DNA of 64,000 bases from Fibrobacter sp. UWB13 (GCF_900177805.1 NZ_FXAX01000005.1:107091-171090), one strand, 5' to 3'. Shown: positions 1 through 9,934, numbered from the stretch's first letter. The notes: generated by a model not told the origin, from the sequence alone. Made by a program: numbers and translations.

Positions 1-1400
1 TGGCTGCAATTCATGCCGTTCACACGATACGTTTTAGAGACAGGTTCGGAATGCACCAAGGTCGCTGAGCCTGCCGAAGCGCTGTGATGATGGTCATGTT
101 CGCCGTGTTCATGGCATCCACAAGATTCGCCGCATTCGCAATGGTCATGATCGTGATCATCCTCGCAAGAGTCAGCGCACTTGCAAGAATCTCCGCAACC
201 GCAACCACAGCCGCAATGACCGTCACAGCCCTTGTGCGCAAACTTTGCATACAACATGAATGCAGCCAAGAGTCCAGCGCAAACGTAATCGAACACGCCT
301 AAAGCCTCGTGCCCATGACAATCCGCAGCACCTTGCGGGAGCATCGCCGAGAGGAACGTATCCATAAAGAACGTATCGACGATAAAGCCAAAGAACATCG
401 CGCCAAACGCAATCGAGAACAAGTAAGCTGCGAGCGTGCGCTTGCCAAAAGCCTTACCGACCACAAGCATCGAAGCGATACTCGTTGCAGGTCCAGCCAT
501 CAAAAGCACAAGAGCCGCCCCCGGAGTAATTCCCTTTGCCACAAGGGCGAGCGCAAGCGGAATAGAACCCGTGGCGCACGTGTACATCGGCATTGCCAAA
601 AGCAGCACGCAGACCATGCAGAGAATCGGGTATTCACGCAATGCAAGGAACAGTTCATTCGGGACAAATGCAGAAATCAACGCACCAAGCACAAGACCGA
701 TCATGAGCCACTTGCTCACATCGCCCACCATATTCACAAGGCCATAGCGGAACGTTTCTTTAATCTTTCCCGTGAAGGTCCCTGAGCCTGCCGAAGGGCC
801 GCCGCATTCACAGTGTTCATGGTCATCTTCACAGCAACAACCGCAATGTTCGTGTTCATGATGATGGTCGCCACTTTCGCAATGTTCATCGTGATCATGA
901 TAGTGTTCATGATGATGTTCATGTTTTGCCGAATCGCCATGCGCACCCACAGCCGCATTCCCAGCAGATTCGTTACGATCCGTTTCTCCGCGAGTTGCAA
1001 AGTTCGTCAAAACACCGCCAAACAAAGCCGTTACAAACGCTGCCACCGGACGCAAAATAGCGAACGGGAGTCCCAACAGCGAATACGTTGCCAAGATGGA
1101 ATCCACTCCCGTCGCAGGAGTCGAAATCAAGAAGCTCACGCTAGCGCCCTTGCTTGCGCCTTCCTTGCGAATTGCAATCGAAGTCGGAATCACGCCGCAA
1201 CTACAAATCGGAAGCGGGACCCCAAAAATTGCCGCCCAAAGCACCGATGCAAAATTCGACTTTGCAATTTTAGGCACGTACAAATGATTCGGTACCCAGA
1301 CATGCAAAATTCCAGCGAGCAAAAAGCCTAGCAGCAAAAACGGAGCCATCTCCGAAAAAAGCGTGATAAATTCCCAGACAAAATCAGTAACCAAGTTCAT
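1..1400 (-). CDS. Cu/Zn efflux permease, SO_0444-like (partial, 3' end off the window)
   Basis: This is an inner-membrane permease of the ArsP/DUF318 type, probably exporting zinc or copper. The start is the ATG at 1398-1400, and the frame stays open to base 1, so the C-terminus is missing. The signature PICSCGVIP lies near residue 65, and its pseudo-repeat MYTCATGSIP marks the second half. Several hydrophobic helices flank two very His/Cys-rich loops, at roughly bases 805-925 and 90-235. The visible end reads GMNCS, the start of a heavy-metal-associated (GMxCxxC) domain. The gene begins 2 bases after an ArsR gene whose protein has a zinc-type site, so the pair is one metal-controlled operon. 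Both His-rich loops carry the same short repeat in frame. The exact metal is inferred. Confidence 0.85.
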   Translation of the reverse strand, partial: MNLVTDFVWEFITLFSEMAPFLLLGFLLAGILHVWVPNHLYVPKIAKSNFASVLWAAIFGVPLPICSCGVIPTSIAIRKEGASKGASVSFLISTPATGVDSILATYSLLGLPFAILRPVAAFVTALFGGVLTNFATRGETDRNESAGNAAVGAHGDSAKHEHHHEHYHDHDEHCESGDHHHEHEHCGCCCEDDHEHCECGGPSAGSGTFTGKIKETFRYGLVNMVGDVSKWLMIGLVLGALISAFVPNELFLALREYPILCMVCVLLLAMPMYTCATGSIPLALALVAKGITPGAALVLLMAGPATSIASMLVVGKAFGKRTLAAYLFSIAFGAMFFGFIVDTFFMDTFLSAMLPQGAADCHGHEALGVFDYVCAGLLAAFMLYAKFAHKGCDGHCGCGCGCGDSCKCADSCEDDHDHDHCECGESCGCHEHGEHDHHHSASAGSATLVHSEPVSKTYRVNGMNCS

Positions 1401-1402
1401 TT

Positions 1403-1723
1403 TTAGACCTTCTTCTTATGCAAAATGTGAGCAAGACCCGTATTGAAAATCTCGCCAATGTGCTCATCATCGAGCGAGTAATAAATCTTACGACCGTCAC
1501 GAGTCGGCTTCACAAGATTCGCCGTGCGCAAAATTCGCAACTGGTGGCTCACCACGGACTGTTCAAGGTTCAACTTTTCGGCAATGGCACTCACAGACAT
1601 CTCGCCCGAAAGCAACAAATGAATCACGCGAATGCGCGTCGTATCGCCAAAGAACTTGAAAAACTCCGACAGTTCGAATAGCGTATCGATCGAAATATTT
1701 TGCGTATTCGGTTCTTTATGCAT
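1403..1723 (-). CDS. ArsR/SmtB-family zinc-type repressor
   Basis: This is a 106-aa winged-helix metal sensor expected to repress its own operon and release DNA when metal binds. The recognition helix region is LNLEQSVVSHQLRIL (51-65), followed by the beta-wing (GRKIYYSL). The C-terminal helix carries D86-x-H88-x10-H99-x2-H102, the spacing of the alpha-5 Zn(II)/Co(II) site of CzrA and SmtB. There is no CxC motif of the arsenic sensors. A matching palindromic operator lies just upstream, and the efflux permease starts 2 bases downstream. The zinc assignment rests on the ligand spacing. Confidence 0.9.
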   Translation of the reverse strand: MHKEPNTQNISIDTLFELSEFFKFFGDTTRIRVIHLLLSGEMSVSAIAEKLNLEQSVVSHQLRILRTANLVKPTRDGRKIYYSLDDEHIGEIFNTGLAHILHKKKV

Positions 1724-1748
1724 ATTTATACCCGTTTTAATAGTTTAA

Positions 1749-1772
1749 ATATATGAACAACAATTCATATAT
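1749..1772. promoter_or_regulatory. ArsR/SmtB-type operator
   Basis: The inverted repeat ATATATGAA-N6-TTCATATAT has perfect 9-base arms. This is the classic shape of SmtB/CzrA operators, and it lies about 25 bases upstream of the arsR start, where it would overlap the promoter. Confidence 0.75.
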
Positions 1773-1920
1773 ACATATTTTCATTTAACACGGCAAGGTA
1801 TCATTCCATAAAAAATGGCTCCTTAACGACGATTCCGCCCAATTACGCAAAGTCTTCTTTATTATATTTTCATTACAAGTTAGGGGTTAATCACCAGGAT
1901 TGCCTCAAAAAGGAGATTTT

Positions 1921-2733
1921 ATGAAGAAATTTGCAACAGTCATTTTGACAGCTCTTTGCGCTACGGCTATCGCAACCGCACAACCGATTGACCAGCCCAT
2001 TGAAAACGCACCGCAAGCAGTTTCAACGCAAGCAACCCCGGCTCAAACAGCCGCCCCACAAGCTGTAGCTACAGAAGCTCAAGCTAACGAGGCAATGCCA
2101 ATCGACGAACAACAACAAACATATTCCGTCCAGAAAAAAGCCCCCATCGGTTTTGGCGCACGAGTCGCCTTCATTTACGGTAATTTCTGGGGATTCGAAG
2201 ACCTTTCCGACGGTCTTGAAGAACCTACCGGCTTTGGCGGTGAATTCGGCGTTGCCACCCGTTTCAACATCGTAAAAGGACTCCAGTTCGCTCCTGAAAT
2301 TTTGTTCCGCTTTTTCAACCTTAGCCATGACGACGACGATGTTGAAAGATGCTACAACCAGATGTTCCTTGATTTGTCTCTTTACATTCGCGGAATTATC
2401 GGCGGAGGTTTCTTCCTTGAAGTCGGTCCTCAGTTATCCATCAACACAAGCAGCGATTACTCCATTGACGGCGTAGACAACGAATTTGAAAAAATCACAC
2501 AATCCACCGCTGAATTCGGTCTCAATTTCGGTTTAGGTTATTACGTCTTGGAAAACTTAAGCGTTAGCTTCCGTTGGTACATGGGATTTACCGAAGTATT
2601 CCCCGATGTAAAGTACTACTTTGACGACAACTTCAAGCCTGGTAAAGACCAAAACGGCAGCTGGTCCACGATCAACTTGAAGGGCGCCCACACGATGATG
2701 TTCAAGTTCGGCGCAACCTACTGGTTCATTTAA
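1921..2733 (+). CDS. Outer-membrane beta-barrel protein
   Basis: This 270-aa secreted protein has a signal peptide (MKKFATVILTALCATAIATA). An Ala/Gln/Thr-rich linker of about 50 residues follows, then alternating aromatic/glycine strands typical of small OMP_b-brl porins, ending in an aromatic terminal strand (ATYWFI). The ATG at 1921 is chosen over the in-frame codon at 1900 because AAGGAG precedes it at good spacing. The next gene starts 5 bases after the stop, so the two are probably cotranscribed. No specific function can be read. Confidence 0.8.
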   Translation: MKKFATVILTALCATAIATAQPIDQPIENAPQAVSTQATPAQTAAPQAVATEAQANEAMPIDEQQQTYSVQKKAPIGFGARVAFIYGNFWGFEDLSDGLEEPTGFGGEFGVATRFNIVKGLQFAPEILFRFFNLSHDDDDVERCYNQMFLDLSLYIRGIIGGGFFLEVGPQLSINTSSDYSIDGVDNEFEKITQSTAEFGLNFGLGYYVLENLSVSFRWYMGFTEVFPDVKYYFDDNFKPGKDQNGSWSTINLKGAHTMMFKFGATYWFI

Positions 2734-2738
2734 TCTAA

Positions 2739-4433
2739 ATGCGTTCGCACCAGTCCTTAAATTTGCAACCGGTTCTTTCGACCGAAGGCATGCGTAATCT
2801 CGACGCAGCGTCAAAAGAATTTTTGGCAAAAAAGACTACGAGCGAACCTTCAGAAGAAGACGTTATCCAAAGCGGATACACGTTAATGCAAGAAGCAGGG
2901 CTTGCGCTATTCAAGTTTATTCAAAACAAAATAGTCGAAATCCCTGCCCGTCACCACGTAAAGACCGTTGTCATTTTTATTGGAGGCGGAAACAACGGAG
3001 GCGACGGTCTCGTACTTGCCAAGCATCTTTTGCAGGCAGGGATTCATAGCCCAGTCTTTAGCCTCGCGCCCAAAAGTAAATTCAAAAACGAAGCCAAACT
3101 AGCGCTTGACGATTTTCTACAGGCAGGCGGTATTTTCGTCAGTTCCGCGTCACTTACCAAAAACGAAAGCTTCGCTATCCGCTTTTTGCGAGAAGATATT
3201 CAGCTTATCGTCGACTGCATGCTCGGAAACGGCGCCAAGGGAGAGCTTCGCCCCGATTTTGCAGAAACTGTACGAATCATAAACGAGAGCGGAACTCCCG
3301 TCATTGCCGCAGACGCACCCACAGGTTACGACTCCTCTATGCACATTTGCAACAACATTTGCATTCATGCAAGCGATACAATGTTGTTCGGATTTCCGCG
3401 TTTAGACGCTTACGTAAAAGAAGGTGGACCTGCATTTGGGAAAGCTGTTGTAGCCAAGCTCAACTACCCCAGCGAAGTCGTCCAGCAATTTGACGAAAAG
3501 AATTACCTCGTCACAGAAGATTATATTCCGCAGCTTTTGCCCAAGCGAAATGAATGGGGCGACAAGCGCCGTCAAGGAACAGCATTTATTATCGCGGGTT
3601 CCAAGGACATGCCGGGCGCAGCAGCGCTTTGCACAGAGGCAGCGCTTCGCAGTGGAGCTGGACTTGTAACACTCGCAACGACCGAAGCTATTGCGCCGAT
3701 TATCCAAGCAAAACTTTCTGAACCCGTTTTTTGCAGTCTCGACGATTTCGGCAAAGACACAGTGCACCGCGGAACGCTACGGCAAGAAAACATTTCAACG
3801 TTATTGGATCGCGCAAAACACGCAAGCGCAATCGCCATTGGCCCAGGCCTTTCAACAAACTTCGGCACGGTTGAAGCAGTCCTCGCATTACTCCCGCAGT
3901 TCAAGGTTCCAACAGTCATTGACGCCGATGCTTTAAATGCAATCGCAATGATAGACGATGCAGAACCTAGATGCGGCATGGTATTTCATGACGAGAAAGC
4001 GACTATTCAGGCCGTTACCGAATACCTGCACAATTTGCAAGCGCCCGCTATTTTGACGCCTCACGTGCGAGAATTTGCAAGACTCTTCGGCGCTCTTCCG
4101 AATAGTAGCATGGCCATTCCGAGCCGTTTAAGAGAAATCGCCACAAGCACAAATAAAGTCATTCTGCTAAAAGGCGCACCAACATACATTGCAGCTCCTG
4201 ATGGCAACGTTTATATCATTCCTGTCGCGAATTCCGGCATGGCAAAGGGCGGCAGCGGAGATGTACTTTCGGGAATCATCGTCGCACTCCTCGCACAAGG
4301 TTTGGCAACTCCCGAAGCAGCCGTACTCGGCGCACTTTTGCACCAGAAAGCAGGTCGCATAACACGCGAAGAACTCGGCGCATTCAGCATGCTCCCAAGC
4401 GACATCATCAAGAACTTGCACAAAGCGTTTTAA
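2739..4433 (+). CDS. nnr: Bifunctional NAD(P)H-hydrate epimerase / dehydratase
   Basis: The 564-aa enzyme repairs damaged NADHX and NADPHX. The N-terminal YjeF_N epimerase domain (about 15-235) contains GGGNNGGDG. The C-terminal ribokinase-like ADP/ATP-dependent dehydratase domain (about 265-560) contains AIGPGL, a DADALN motif, TPHVREFARL and the catalytic GGSGDVLSG loop. The length fits the fused bacterial form. The gene lies between a beta-barrel gene and polA, all on the plus strand. Confidence 0.93.
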   Translation: MRSHQSLNLQPVLSTEGMRNLDAASKEFLAKKTTSEPSEEDVIQSGYTLMQEAGLALFKFIQNKIVEIPARHHVKTVVIFIGGGNNGGDGLVLAKHLLQAGIHSPVFSLAPKSKFKNEAKLALDDFLQAGGIFVSSASLTKNESFAIRFLREDIQLIVDCMLGNGAKGELRPDFAETVRIINESGTPVIAADAPTGYDSSMHICNNICIHASDTMLFGFPRLDAYVKEGGPAFGKAVVAKLNYPSEVVQQFDEKNYLVTEDYIPQLLPKRNEWGDKRRQGTAFIIAGSKDMPGAAALCTEAALRSGAGLVTLATTEAIAPIIQAKLSEPVFCSLDDFGKDTVHRGTLRQENISTLLDRAKHASAIAIGPGLSTNFGTVEAVLALLPQFKVPTVIDADALNAIAMIDDAEPRCGMVFHDEKATIQAVTEYLHNLQAPAILTPHVREFARLFGALPNSSMAIPSRLREIATSTNKVILLKGAPTYIAAPDGNVYIIPVANSGMAKGGSGDVLSGIIVALLAQGLATPEAAVLGALLHQKAGRITREELGAFSMLPSDIIKNLHKAF

Positions 4434-4484
4434 TTTCTTTTTCCTCGCCTCGGCTCTTTTTTGCAAATTGCTACATTCCCTAGC

Positions 4485-7349
4485 ATGGCAGAAAAGACTT
4501 TATTACTTCTCGATTCTTTCGCACTCGCGTTCCGCATGTTCTACGCTTACAGCCAGAACCCGCTCGTCAACAGCAAGGGTGAAGAAGTTTCCATGATGCA
4601 CGGCTACTGGGGTGCAGTCCTCCGCATTTTGGCTAAACACAAGCCCACACATTTTGCGATTGCCCGCGATGTCGCGCACACCAAGACTTTCCGCCACGAA
4701 CTTTACCCAGACTACAAGGCGAATCGCGGCCCGATGCCCGACGAAATGGCGGCACAGATGCCGCTTCTCTGCGAATCCTTGGAAGCAAGCGGCATCCCGC
4801 TTTTGTCAGAACCGGGCTACGAAGCTGACGACGTGATGGCAAGCGCCGCCGAAGCCGCCGTCAACGCAGGTTTTGACCACGTCGTGATTATCAGTAAAGA
4901 CAAGGACATGTCGCAAATCGTAACCGACAAGATCCACCTTTTCCATTTGGAAAAGGGCGCAGACGGCATCGATTTTGGACCGCAACAAGTCCTTGAGAAA
5001 TACGGCATTCCGCCTGAAAAAATCCGCGACTATCTAGCCCTCATGGGCGACTCGAGCGATAACGTTCCGGGCGTTCCGAAGGTCGGCCCGAAAACCGCCA
5101 TCCAGCTGCTGACTGAATATGGCGACATGGACAACATTTACGCAAACATCGACAACATCAAAAAGAAAGGTTTGCACGACAACCTCGCGAACAACAAGGA
5201 ACAAGCGTTCCTCAGCCGCGAACTTGTGACGCTACAGACAAAGCGCGCCTACCACGGCAACCTCGACGCCCTTGAATTCTGCGGCATCCACAGCGACACG
5301 CTCGAAGGCATTTTCAGGGAACACGAAATCAACAGCCTCATTCGATTACTCGAAAATGTTCCGAGCAAGACAGGATTTGTGCGCAAAGACGATTCCGACG
5401 ACTCCGCGGCAGGTTCCGAGAGCAACGGCACCTCCGATGATTCATCCGGCGACTCTAGCATCAGCAAAGTCGTAAAAGCAAGCTTCCCGGTAGACCTCCC
5501 GCCCACTTACATCTGCGTTGATAACGAAGAAACCTTCGAACAGATGAAAAAGGAATTTGACGAAGCGACCGAAATCGGTATAGACACCGAAACCGACGGA
5601 CTTGACCCGATGCAATGCAACATTGTCGGGCTTTGCCTTGCCGCAGCCGCAAAAGATGGAAGCGTTCCTAAAGGCTATTACGTCCCGCTCGGCCATACCG
5701 ACGATATCGGGTTCCCGTACCCCGCCGGCAAGGGCGGAAACTTCGACTTCAACGCCACCAAGAAATGGTTCGTTGAATTTTGGAACGATTCGAAGCGTTC
5801 ACTCGTTTTCCACAATGCCAAATTCGACTTGCACGTTCTCGCCCGCACCTTCGGACTCACGCAAAAGCAAATCGACTCCGCAAACATTATCGACACGCTC
5901 ATCGCCGCATGGATGCTATCGCCCGGCCAAACCGGGCTCGGCCTCGACAATCAGGTGATGCAGCTTTTGCAGCACGAGATGATTCCGATCGAGAACCTCA
6001 TCGGACGCGGCAAGAACCAAATCACGTTCAACCGCACGCCCATCAAGGACGCCACCGAATACGGCGCCGAAGACGCCGTCTACACGCTCCGCCTCTGGGC
6101 TCCGCTCCGCGCCAAGCTCCAGAAGTACGACTACGAAAAGTACTTTTTCAGCCAGGAAATGCCACTCCTCAAGGTCCTTTACCAGATGGAAGGCGTTGGC
6201 GCATTCGTCGACACGAAGATTCTCAAGAAATTGCAGACCGATTTGGAACACCGCATCGAAAAGCTCGAAAAAGAAATCTGCGACATGGCGGGTTGCGAAT
6301 TCAACATCGGCTCGCCCAAGCAGCTCGGCGAAGTGCTCTTTGACACGCTCGGCCTCCCCGAAATCAAGAAGCGCAGCACCGATGCCGCCGTCCTCGAAGA
6401 ACTCAGCTTCCGCAGCGCGCACCCGATTGTTTTCGCCGTCATCGAGTACCGCGAACTCAAGAAGATGCAGAGCACCTACGTTTCCGTGCTCCCGACACTT
6501 GTGAATCCGGATACCAAGCGCATCCACACGAGCTTTATCCAGTGGGGTACCGCGACAGGCCGCCTTTCGAGCCGCGACCCGAACTTGCAAAACATCCCCG
6601 TCCGCAGCGATCTCGGCAAGCAAATCCGCGCCGCATTCGTTCCGCAGAACCCGAACAATGTGATTCTCGCGGTGGACTACTCGCAAATTGAACTCCGCAT
6701 GCTCGCCCACCTGAGCGGAGATGAAGCGCTCATCGAAAGCTACAAGGAAGGCATCGACATCCACGCCCGCACTGCTGCCGCCATCAACCGCGTAAGCCTC
6801 GAAGACGTGACCGCCGACATGCGCCGCGACGCAAAGGTCGTGAATTTTGGCGTGCTCTACGGCATGACCGCCTTCCGCCTCTCCCGCGACCTGAAAATCC
6901 CGATGGCACAGGCCAAGAGCTTTATCGACGGCTACTTCGAAATGTACCAGGGCGTGCAAAAGTTCATCGACGACACCAAGGCCGCCGCCCACCGAGACGG
7001 CTACGTCGAAACGCTCTCCGGACGCCGCCGCTACATCGCAGGCATCGACAGCTCCGACCGCATGGAATCGCAAATGGCCGAACGCATGGCCGTGAACACC
7101 CCCGTGCAAGGGAGCGCCGCCGACCTCATCAAGATTGCCATGATCCGCATCCAAAAGCGCATCAACGACGAGAACCTCCCGCTCCGCATGATGCTCCAGG
7201 TGCATGACGAACTCGTGTTCGAGTGCCCGAAGGACCAGGTCGAAGAGCTTTCTGCCATGGTCAAGTCCGAAATGGAAGGCGCCATGGAACTTAAAGTTCC
7301 GCTCGTCGCCAGCGTCGGATTCGGCAAAAATTGGCTCGAAGCACACTAA
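4485..7349 (+). CDS. polA: DNA polymerase I
   Basis: The 954-aa repair and replication polymerase has all three domains. The 5'-3' flap exonuclease is at about 1-300 (AIARDV, PDYKANR, YEADDV, MGDSSDNVPGV). The 3'-5' proofreading domain at about 355-550 keeps its acidic residues (IDTETDGL, HNAKFDL, YGAEDAVYT). The polymerase domain has motif A (DYSQIELRM), motif B (RRDAKVVNFGVLYG) and motif C (VHDEL). A Ser/Asp-rich linker separates the first two domains. The ATG at 4485 is preferred to a TTG at 4461, because the family starts with this Met followed by a short strand. Confidence 0.97.
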   Translation: MAEKTLLLLDSFALAFRMFYAYSQNPLVNSKGEEVSMMHGYWGAVLRILAKHKPTHFAIARDVAHTKTFRHELYPDYKANRGPMPDEMAAQMPLLCESLEASGIPLLSEPGYEADDVMASAAEAAVNAGFDHVVIISKDKDMSQIVTDKIHLFHLEKGADGIDFGPQQVLEKYGIPPEKIRDYLALMGDSSDNVPGVPKVGPKTAIQLLTEYGDMDNIYANIDNIKKKGLHDNLANNKEQAFLSRELVTLQTKRAYHGNLDALEFCGIHSDTLEGIFREHEINSLIRLLENVPSKTGFVRKDDSDDSAAGSESNGTSDDSSGDSSISKVVKASFPVDLPPTYICVDNEETFEQMKKEFDEATEIGIDTETDGLDPMQCNIVGLCLAAAAKDGSVPKGYYVPLGHTDDIGFPYPAGKGGNFDFNATKKWFVEFWNDSKRSLVFHNAKFDLHVLARTFGLTQKQIDSANIIDTLIAAWMLSPGQTGLGLDNQVMQLLQHEMIPIENLIGRGKNQITFNRTPIKDATEYGAEDAVYTLRLWAPLRAKLQKYDYEKYFFSQEMPLLKVLYQMEGVGAFVDTKILKKLQTDLEHRIEKLEKEICDMAGCEFNIGSPKQLGEVLFDTLGLPEIKKRSTDAAVLEELSFRSAHPIVFAVIEYRELKKMQSTYVSVLPTLVNPDTKRIHTSFIQWGTATGRLSSRDPNLQNIPVRSDLGKQIRAAFVPQNPNNVILAVDYSQIELRMLAHLSGDEALIESYKEGIDIHARTAAAINRVSLEDVTADMRRDAKVVNFGVLYGMTAFRLSRDLKIPMAQAKSFIDGYFEMYQGVQKFIDDTKAAAHRDGYVETLSGRRRYIAGIDSSDRMESQMAERMAVNTPVQGSAADLIKIAMIRIQKRINDENLPLRMMLQVHDELVFECPKDQVEELSAMVKSEMEGAMELKVPLVASVGFGKNWLEAH

Positions 7350-7654
7350 AGACCGCTCGGCTCCCGCGCAGCCCCAAATGTTCTCAAAAAAAGTTCTCAA
7401 ACGAATGTGATTTTAGCCACGTTTGTTCTTACAAACATGTTATTTATTTCTATGTAAATAATTTTTCGGTTGCGTTCGCAGCCTTTTTCATATATATTAA
7501 AAGCCATACAACGGGTGTATTCTTGAGTGTATGAGAAAAGGGATGTTTGAGATTGGGCAAAAACGCTCGAAAATGTTCTCAAAAAATTTCTAAAATCGCT
7601 AAAATTTCACAAAATAAGGCACCCAATCACAAGTCTCAACAAGGAGTCTTAGAC
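7350..7654 (+). promoter_or_regulatory. Long leader with candidate promoter upstream of the GH5 cellulase
   Basis: This 305-base gene-free stretch holds a plausible sigma-70 promoter, TTGCGT at 7470-7475 and TATATT at 7493-7498 with a 17-base spacer. It would give an mRNA leader of roughly 150 bases. The word AATGTTCTCAAAAAA occurs near 7377 and again near 7572. No terminator for polA is obvious. A good ribosome site (AAGGAG) lies just before 7655. Confidence 0.4.
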
Positions 7655-9829
7655 ATGAGATTGAATACCTTTGGCATCGCATGCAGCTCGCTTCTCATGG
7701 CAGCATCAGCATTCGCCGCCCTCCCCAAGGCAACCGCATTGGTCGAACCGATGGGCATGGGTTATAATATCGGCAACACCATGGAAGTGCCGGAAAATCC
7801 GACAGCATGGGGCAACCCGCTCCCGACCGCAGGCTACATCAAGGCCATCAAGGCAGCCGGTTTCAACACCGTGCGTATTCCTTGTGCCTGGTATTCTCAT
7901 TCTGACGCTCTTACCCAAGACATCGCTGCAAACGGCGGTACCGCAGACAACAGCAACTACACCCACGTAAGCAAGGCCGCCAACTTTACCACACCGACTA
8001 TTGACGCCGCTTGGCTCAAGCAGGTGAAGGACGTGGTGGACATGGTCATTGCCGAAGGCATGTACGTCGTCTTGAACTCTCACTGGGACGAAGGCTGGCT
8101 CGAAGACCGCGTTTACGAAGGCACCGCCAATCCGCGTAGCGGTTCCGGCAACATTGCCAACTCCTCCGCAACAGTCAAGGCACGCCAGGCTGCATTCTGG
8201 TATCAGATTGCAACATACTTCAAGGACTACGATGAGCACCTTCTCTTCGCAGGCGCCAACGAACCGGGCGTGAACGACCCGTGGGGTTCCAGCGGCCAGT
8301 GGGCGTTCGACAACTCCCGTATGCAGATTTTGAAGGGCTACTACGACGCATTCATCACTTCCGTTCGTAGCGCAGGCGGCAACAACGACACCCGCACCTT
8401 GATTGTGCAGGCTCCGCGTACCGAAATGGACAATGCTCCGATGCTCAGCACAAGCTGGCCGACCGACCCGGCTGGCGAAGGTTACATGATGGCCGAAGTC
8501 CACTACTACCCGTATCAGTACTCTCTCATGACCGCTGACGAAGATTGGGGCAAGCAGTTCTATTATTATACTGGTCTTCACAGCACGACCGATACAGAAC
8601 ACAACATGGGTTGGAACGTTTACAGCAAGAGCATCGACAATTCCGCTCTCGGCACTCCGAACCAGATTGCAAAGGCTTTCGGCGAACTCAAGACGATGTT
8701 CTGCGACAAGGGCATTCCTGTGATTATCGGCGAACTCGGTGCCATCAAGCGCACCGGTCAGATTACCGATGCCGCCAACCTCAAGCTCCACTTACAGGGC
8801 CGCGCCCTCTTCTACGGCGAAGTTGCCAAGAACGCTAAGGCAAACGGCATTGTTCCTTACGTTTGGGACACCGGCGCAGAAAACGACGGTAACATGACCA
8901 TCATCACCCGTCAGAAGGGCACCTACTCCATTCTCGACCCGGATGTTTTGAACGCTATGCAAAAGGCATACGGCATGGAAGGCAACAACAAGAGCAACCT
9001 CGACAGCTTGGTTAAGGAAAACGAAGTTCCGGAAACCGCTGGCGGCAAGGCTGCCGAAATCACTTACAAGAGCGTAACATCCGACTCTAGCGAAACCGGC
9101 ACTCTCCGCATCAACCTCTCCGGCACCGCCAAGGATCTTTCCAAGTACGTCGGTCTCGAAATTCGCATGAAGGGCTCCGTCGTTTCTGCAGGTCCTTGCA
9201 CCAACGCCGCCAAGGATTGCGGCGAATACGGCTGGACTTCTATGGACCTCTTCATGATGACCGGCGGTTCATGGGCATGGTTTGACGCATCTCTCATGGC
9301 TCAAGCCGACAAGGAACTCGAAGAAAACTTCACGACATTCCAAGTCAAGTGGACCGACTTCCGTACTGAACCCACGGATCTCAACTCTGCAAACGCCATC
9401 GGTCTCAACCTCTATGGCACGCAAGTTTCTGGAACCATCACTATCGACTACATCAAGGGCATCAAGGCTGACGGTACAACTGAAATCATCGAAGACTTCG
9501 ACAAGAAACCTTCTACCGAAGGCACCGCATCCGGCAAGGTTGTCGCCATCAGCGGTTCCACTGGAATCTGCATGCCGCACACCGCTACAGCACCGAAGAT
9601 GCTCGTCAATGTGCAGCCGGGTTCTGTTTACGCCACATTCAACGCAAGCAAGGCCACTCGCGCAACCGCAATGCTCATGAATTCCATGGGCCAGGTCATC
9701 GCTCAAAAGAGCTTCGACACACACGCTGGCGCAAACGAAGTCCAGCTGAGCACAAGCGCACGCGGCGCTGCAGTCCTCATCGTCAAGATGGGCAGCCAGA
9801 AGAGCGTCAAGCAGATCAAGCTCCGCTAA
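7655..9829 (+). CDS. GH5 cellulase/endoglucanase with carbohydrate-binding and C-terminal sorting domains
   Basis: This 724-aa secreted glycoside hydrolase probably cuts cellulose or related beta-glucans. After a signal peptide (about 1-22), the GH5 barrel opens with MGYNIGNTME. It carries the acid/base Glu203 in ANEPG, the HYYPYQY loop and the nucleophile Glu360 in IIGELGA. Residues of about 480-620 form a beta-sandwich resembling CBM11/CIA30 modules, ending in a DYIKGI-type strand. The last 65 residues resemble type-A type IX secretion C-terminal domains (LMNSMGQVIAQ, ending QIKLR). The start is fixed by AAGGAG. Which GH5 subfamily it belongs to cannot be decided by eye. Confidence 0.92.
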   Translation: MRLNTFGIACSSLLMAASAFAALPKATALVEPMGMGYNIGNTMEVPENPTAWGNPLPTAGYIKAIKAAGFNTVRIPCAWYSHSDALTQDIAANGGTADNSNYTHVSKAANFTTPTIDAAWLKQVKDVVDMVIAEGMYVVLNSHWDEGWLEDRVYEGTANPRSGSGNIANSSATVKARQAAFWYQIATYFKDYDEHLLFAGANEPGVNDPWGSSGQWAFDNSRMQILKGYYDAFITSVRSAGGNNDTRTLIVQAPRTEMDNAPMLSTSWPTDPAGEGYMMAEVHYYPYQYSLMTADEDWGKQFYYYTGLHSTTDTEHNMGWNVYSKSIDNSALGTPNQIAKAFGELKTMFCDKGIPVIIGELGAIKRTGQITDAANLKLHLQGRALFYGEVAKNAKANGIVPYVWDTGAENDGNMTIITRQKGTYSILDPDVLNAMQKAYGMEGNNKSNLDSLVKENEVPETAGGKAAEITYKSVTSDSSETGTLRINLSGTAKDLSKYVGLEIRMKGSVVSAGPCTNAAKDCGEYGWTSMDLFMMTGGSWAWFDASLMAQADKELEENFTTFQVKWTDFRTEPTDLNSANAIGLNLYGTQVSGTITIDYIKGIKADGTTEIIEDFDKKPSTEGTASGKVVAISGSTGICMPHTATAPKMLVNVQPGSVYATFNASKATRATAMLMNSMGQVIAQKSFDTHAGANEVQLSTSARGAAVLIVKMGSQKSVKQIKLR

Positions 9830-9902
9830 CTTAAAACCCCTTGCATGTTGGAGTGTTTACTGCAAGGGAATAACAGAGAGACCTATCTCCTGTTGTTTAG
9901 GG

Positions 9903-9934
9903 AAAGGGCCCGGCAATCGCCGAGCCCTTTTTTC
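9903..9934 (+). terminator. Rho-independent terminator after the GH5 gene
   Basis: The hairpin GGGCCCGGC-AATC-GCCGAGCCC is followed by six T residues, about 75 bases after the cellulase stop. Confidence 0.85.

Noticed and set aside
309..785. Plus-strand frames in the first 1.3 kb
   Set aside because: They are antisense to the metal permease, which runs off the window edge and is the real gene.
5916..7400. Long open frame on the minus strand opposite polA
   Set aside because: It lies wholly antisense to conserved polymerase motifs and has no recognisable domain; G/C-rich third positions keep it open.
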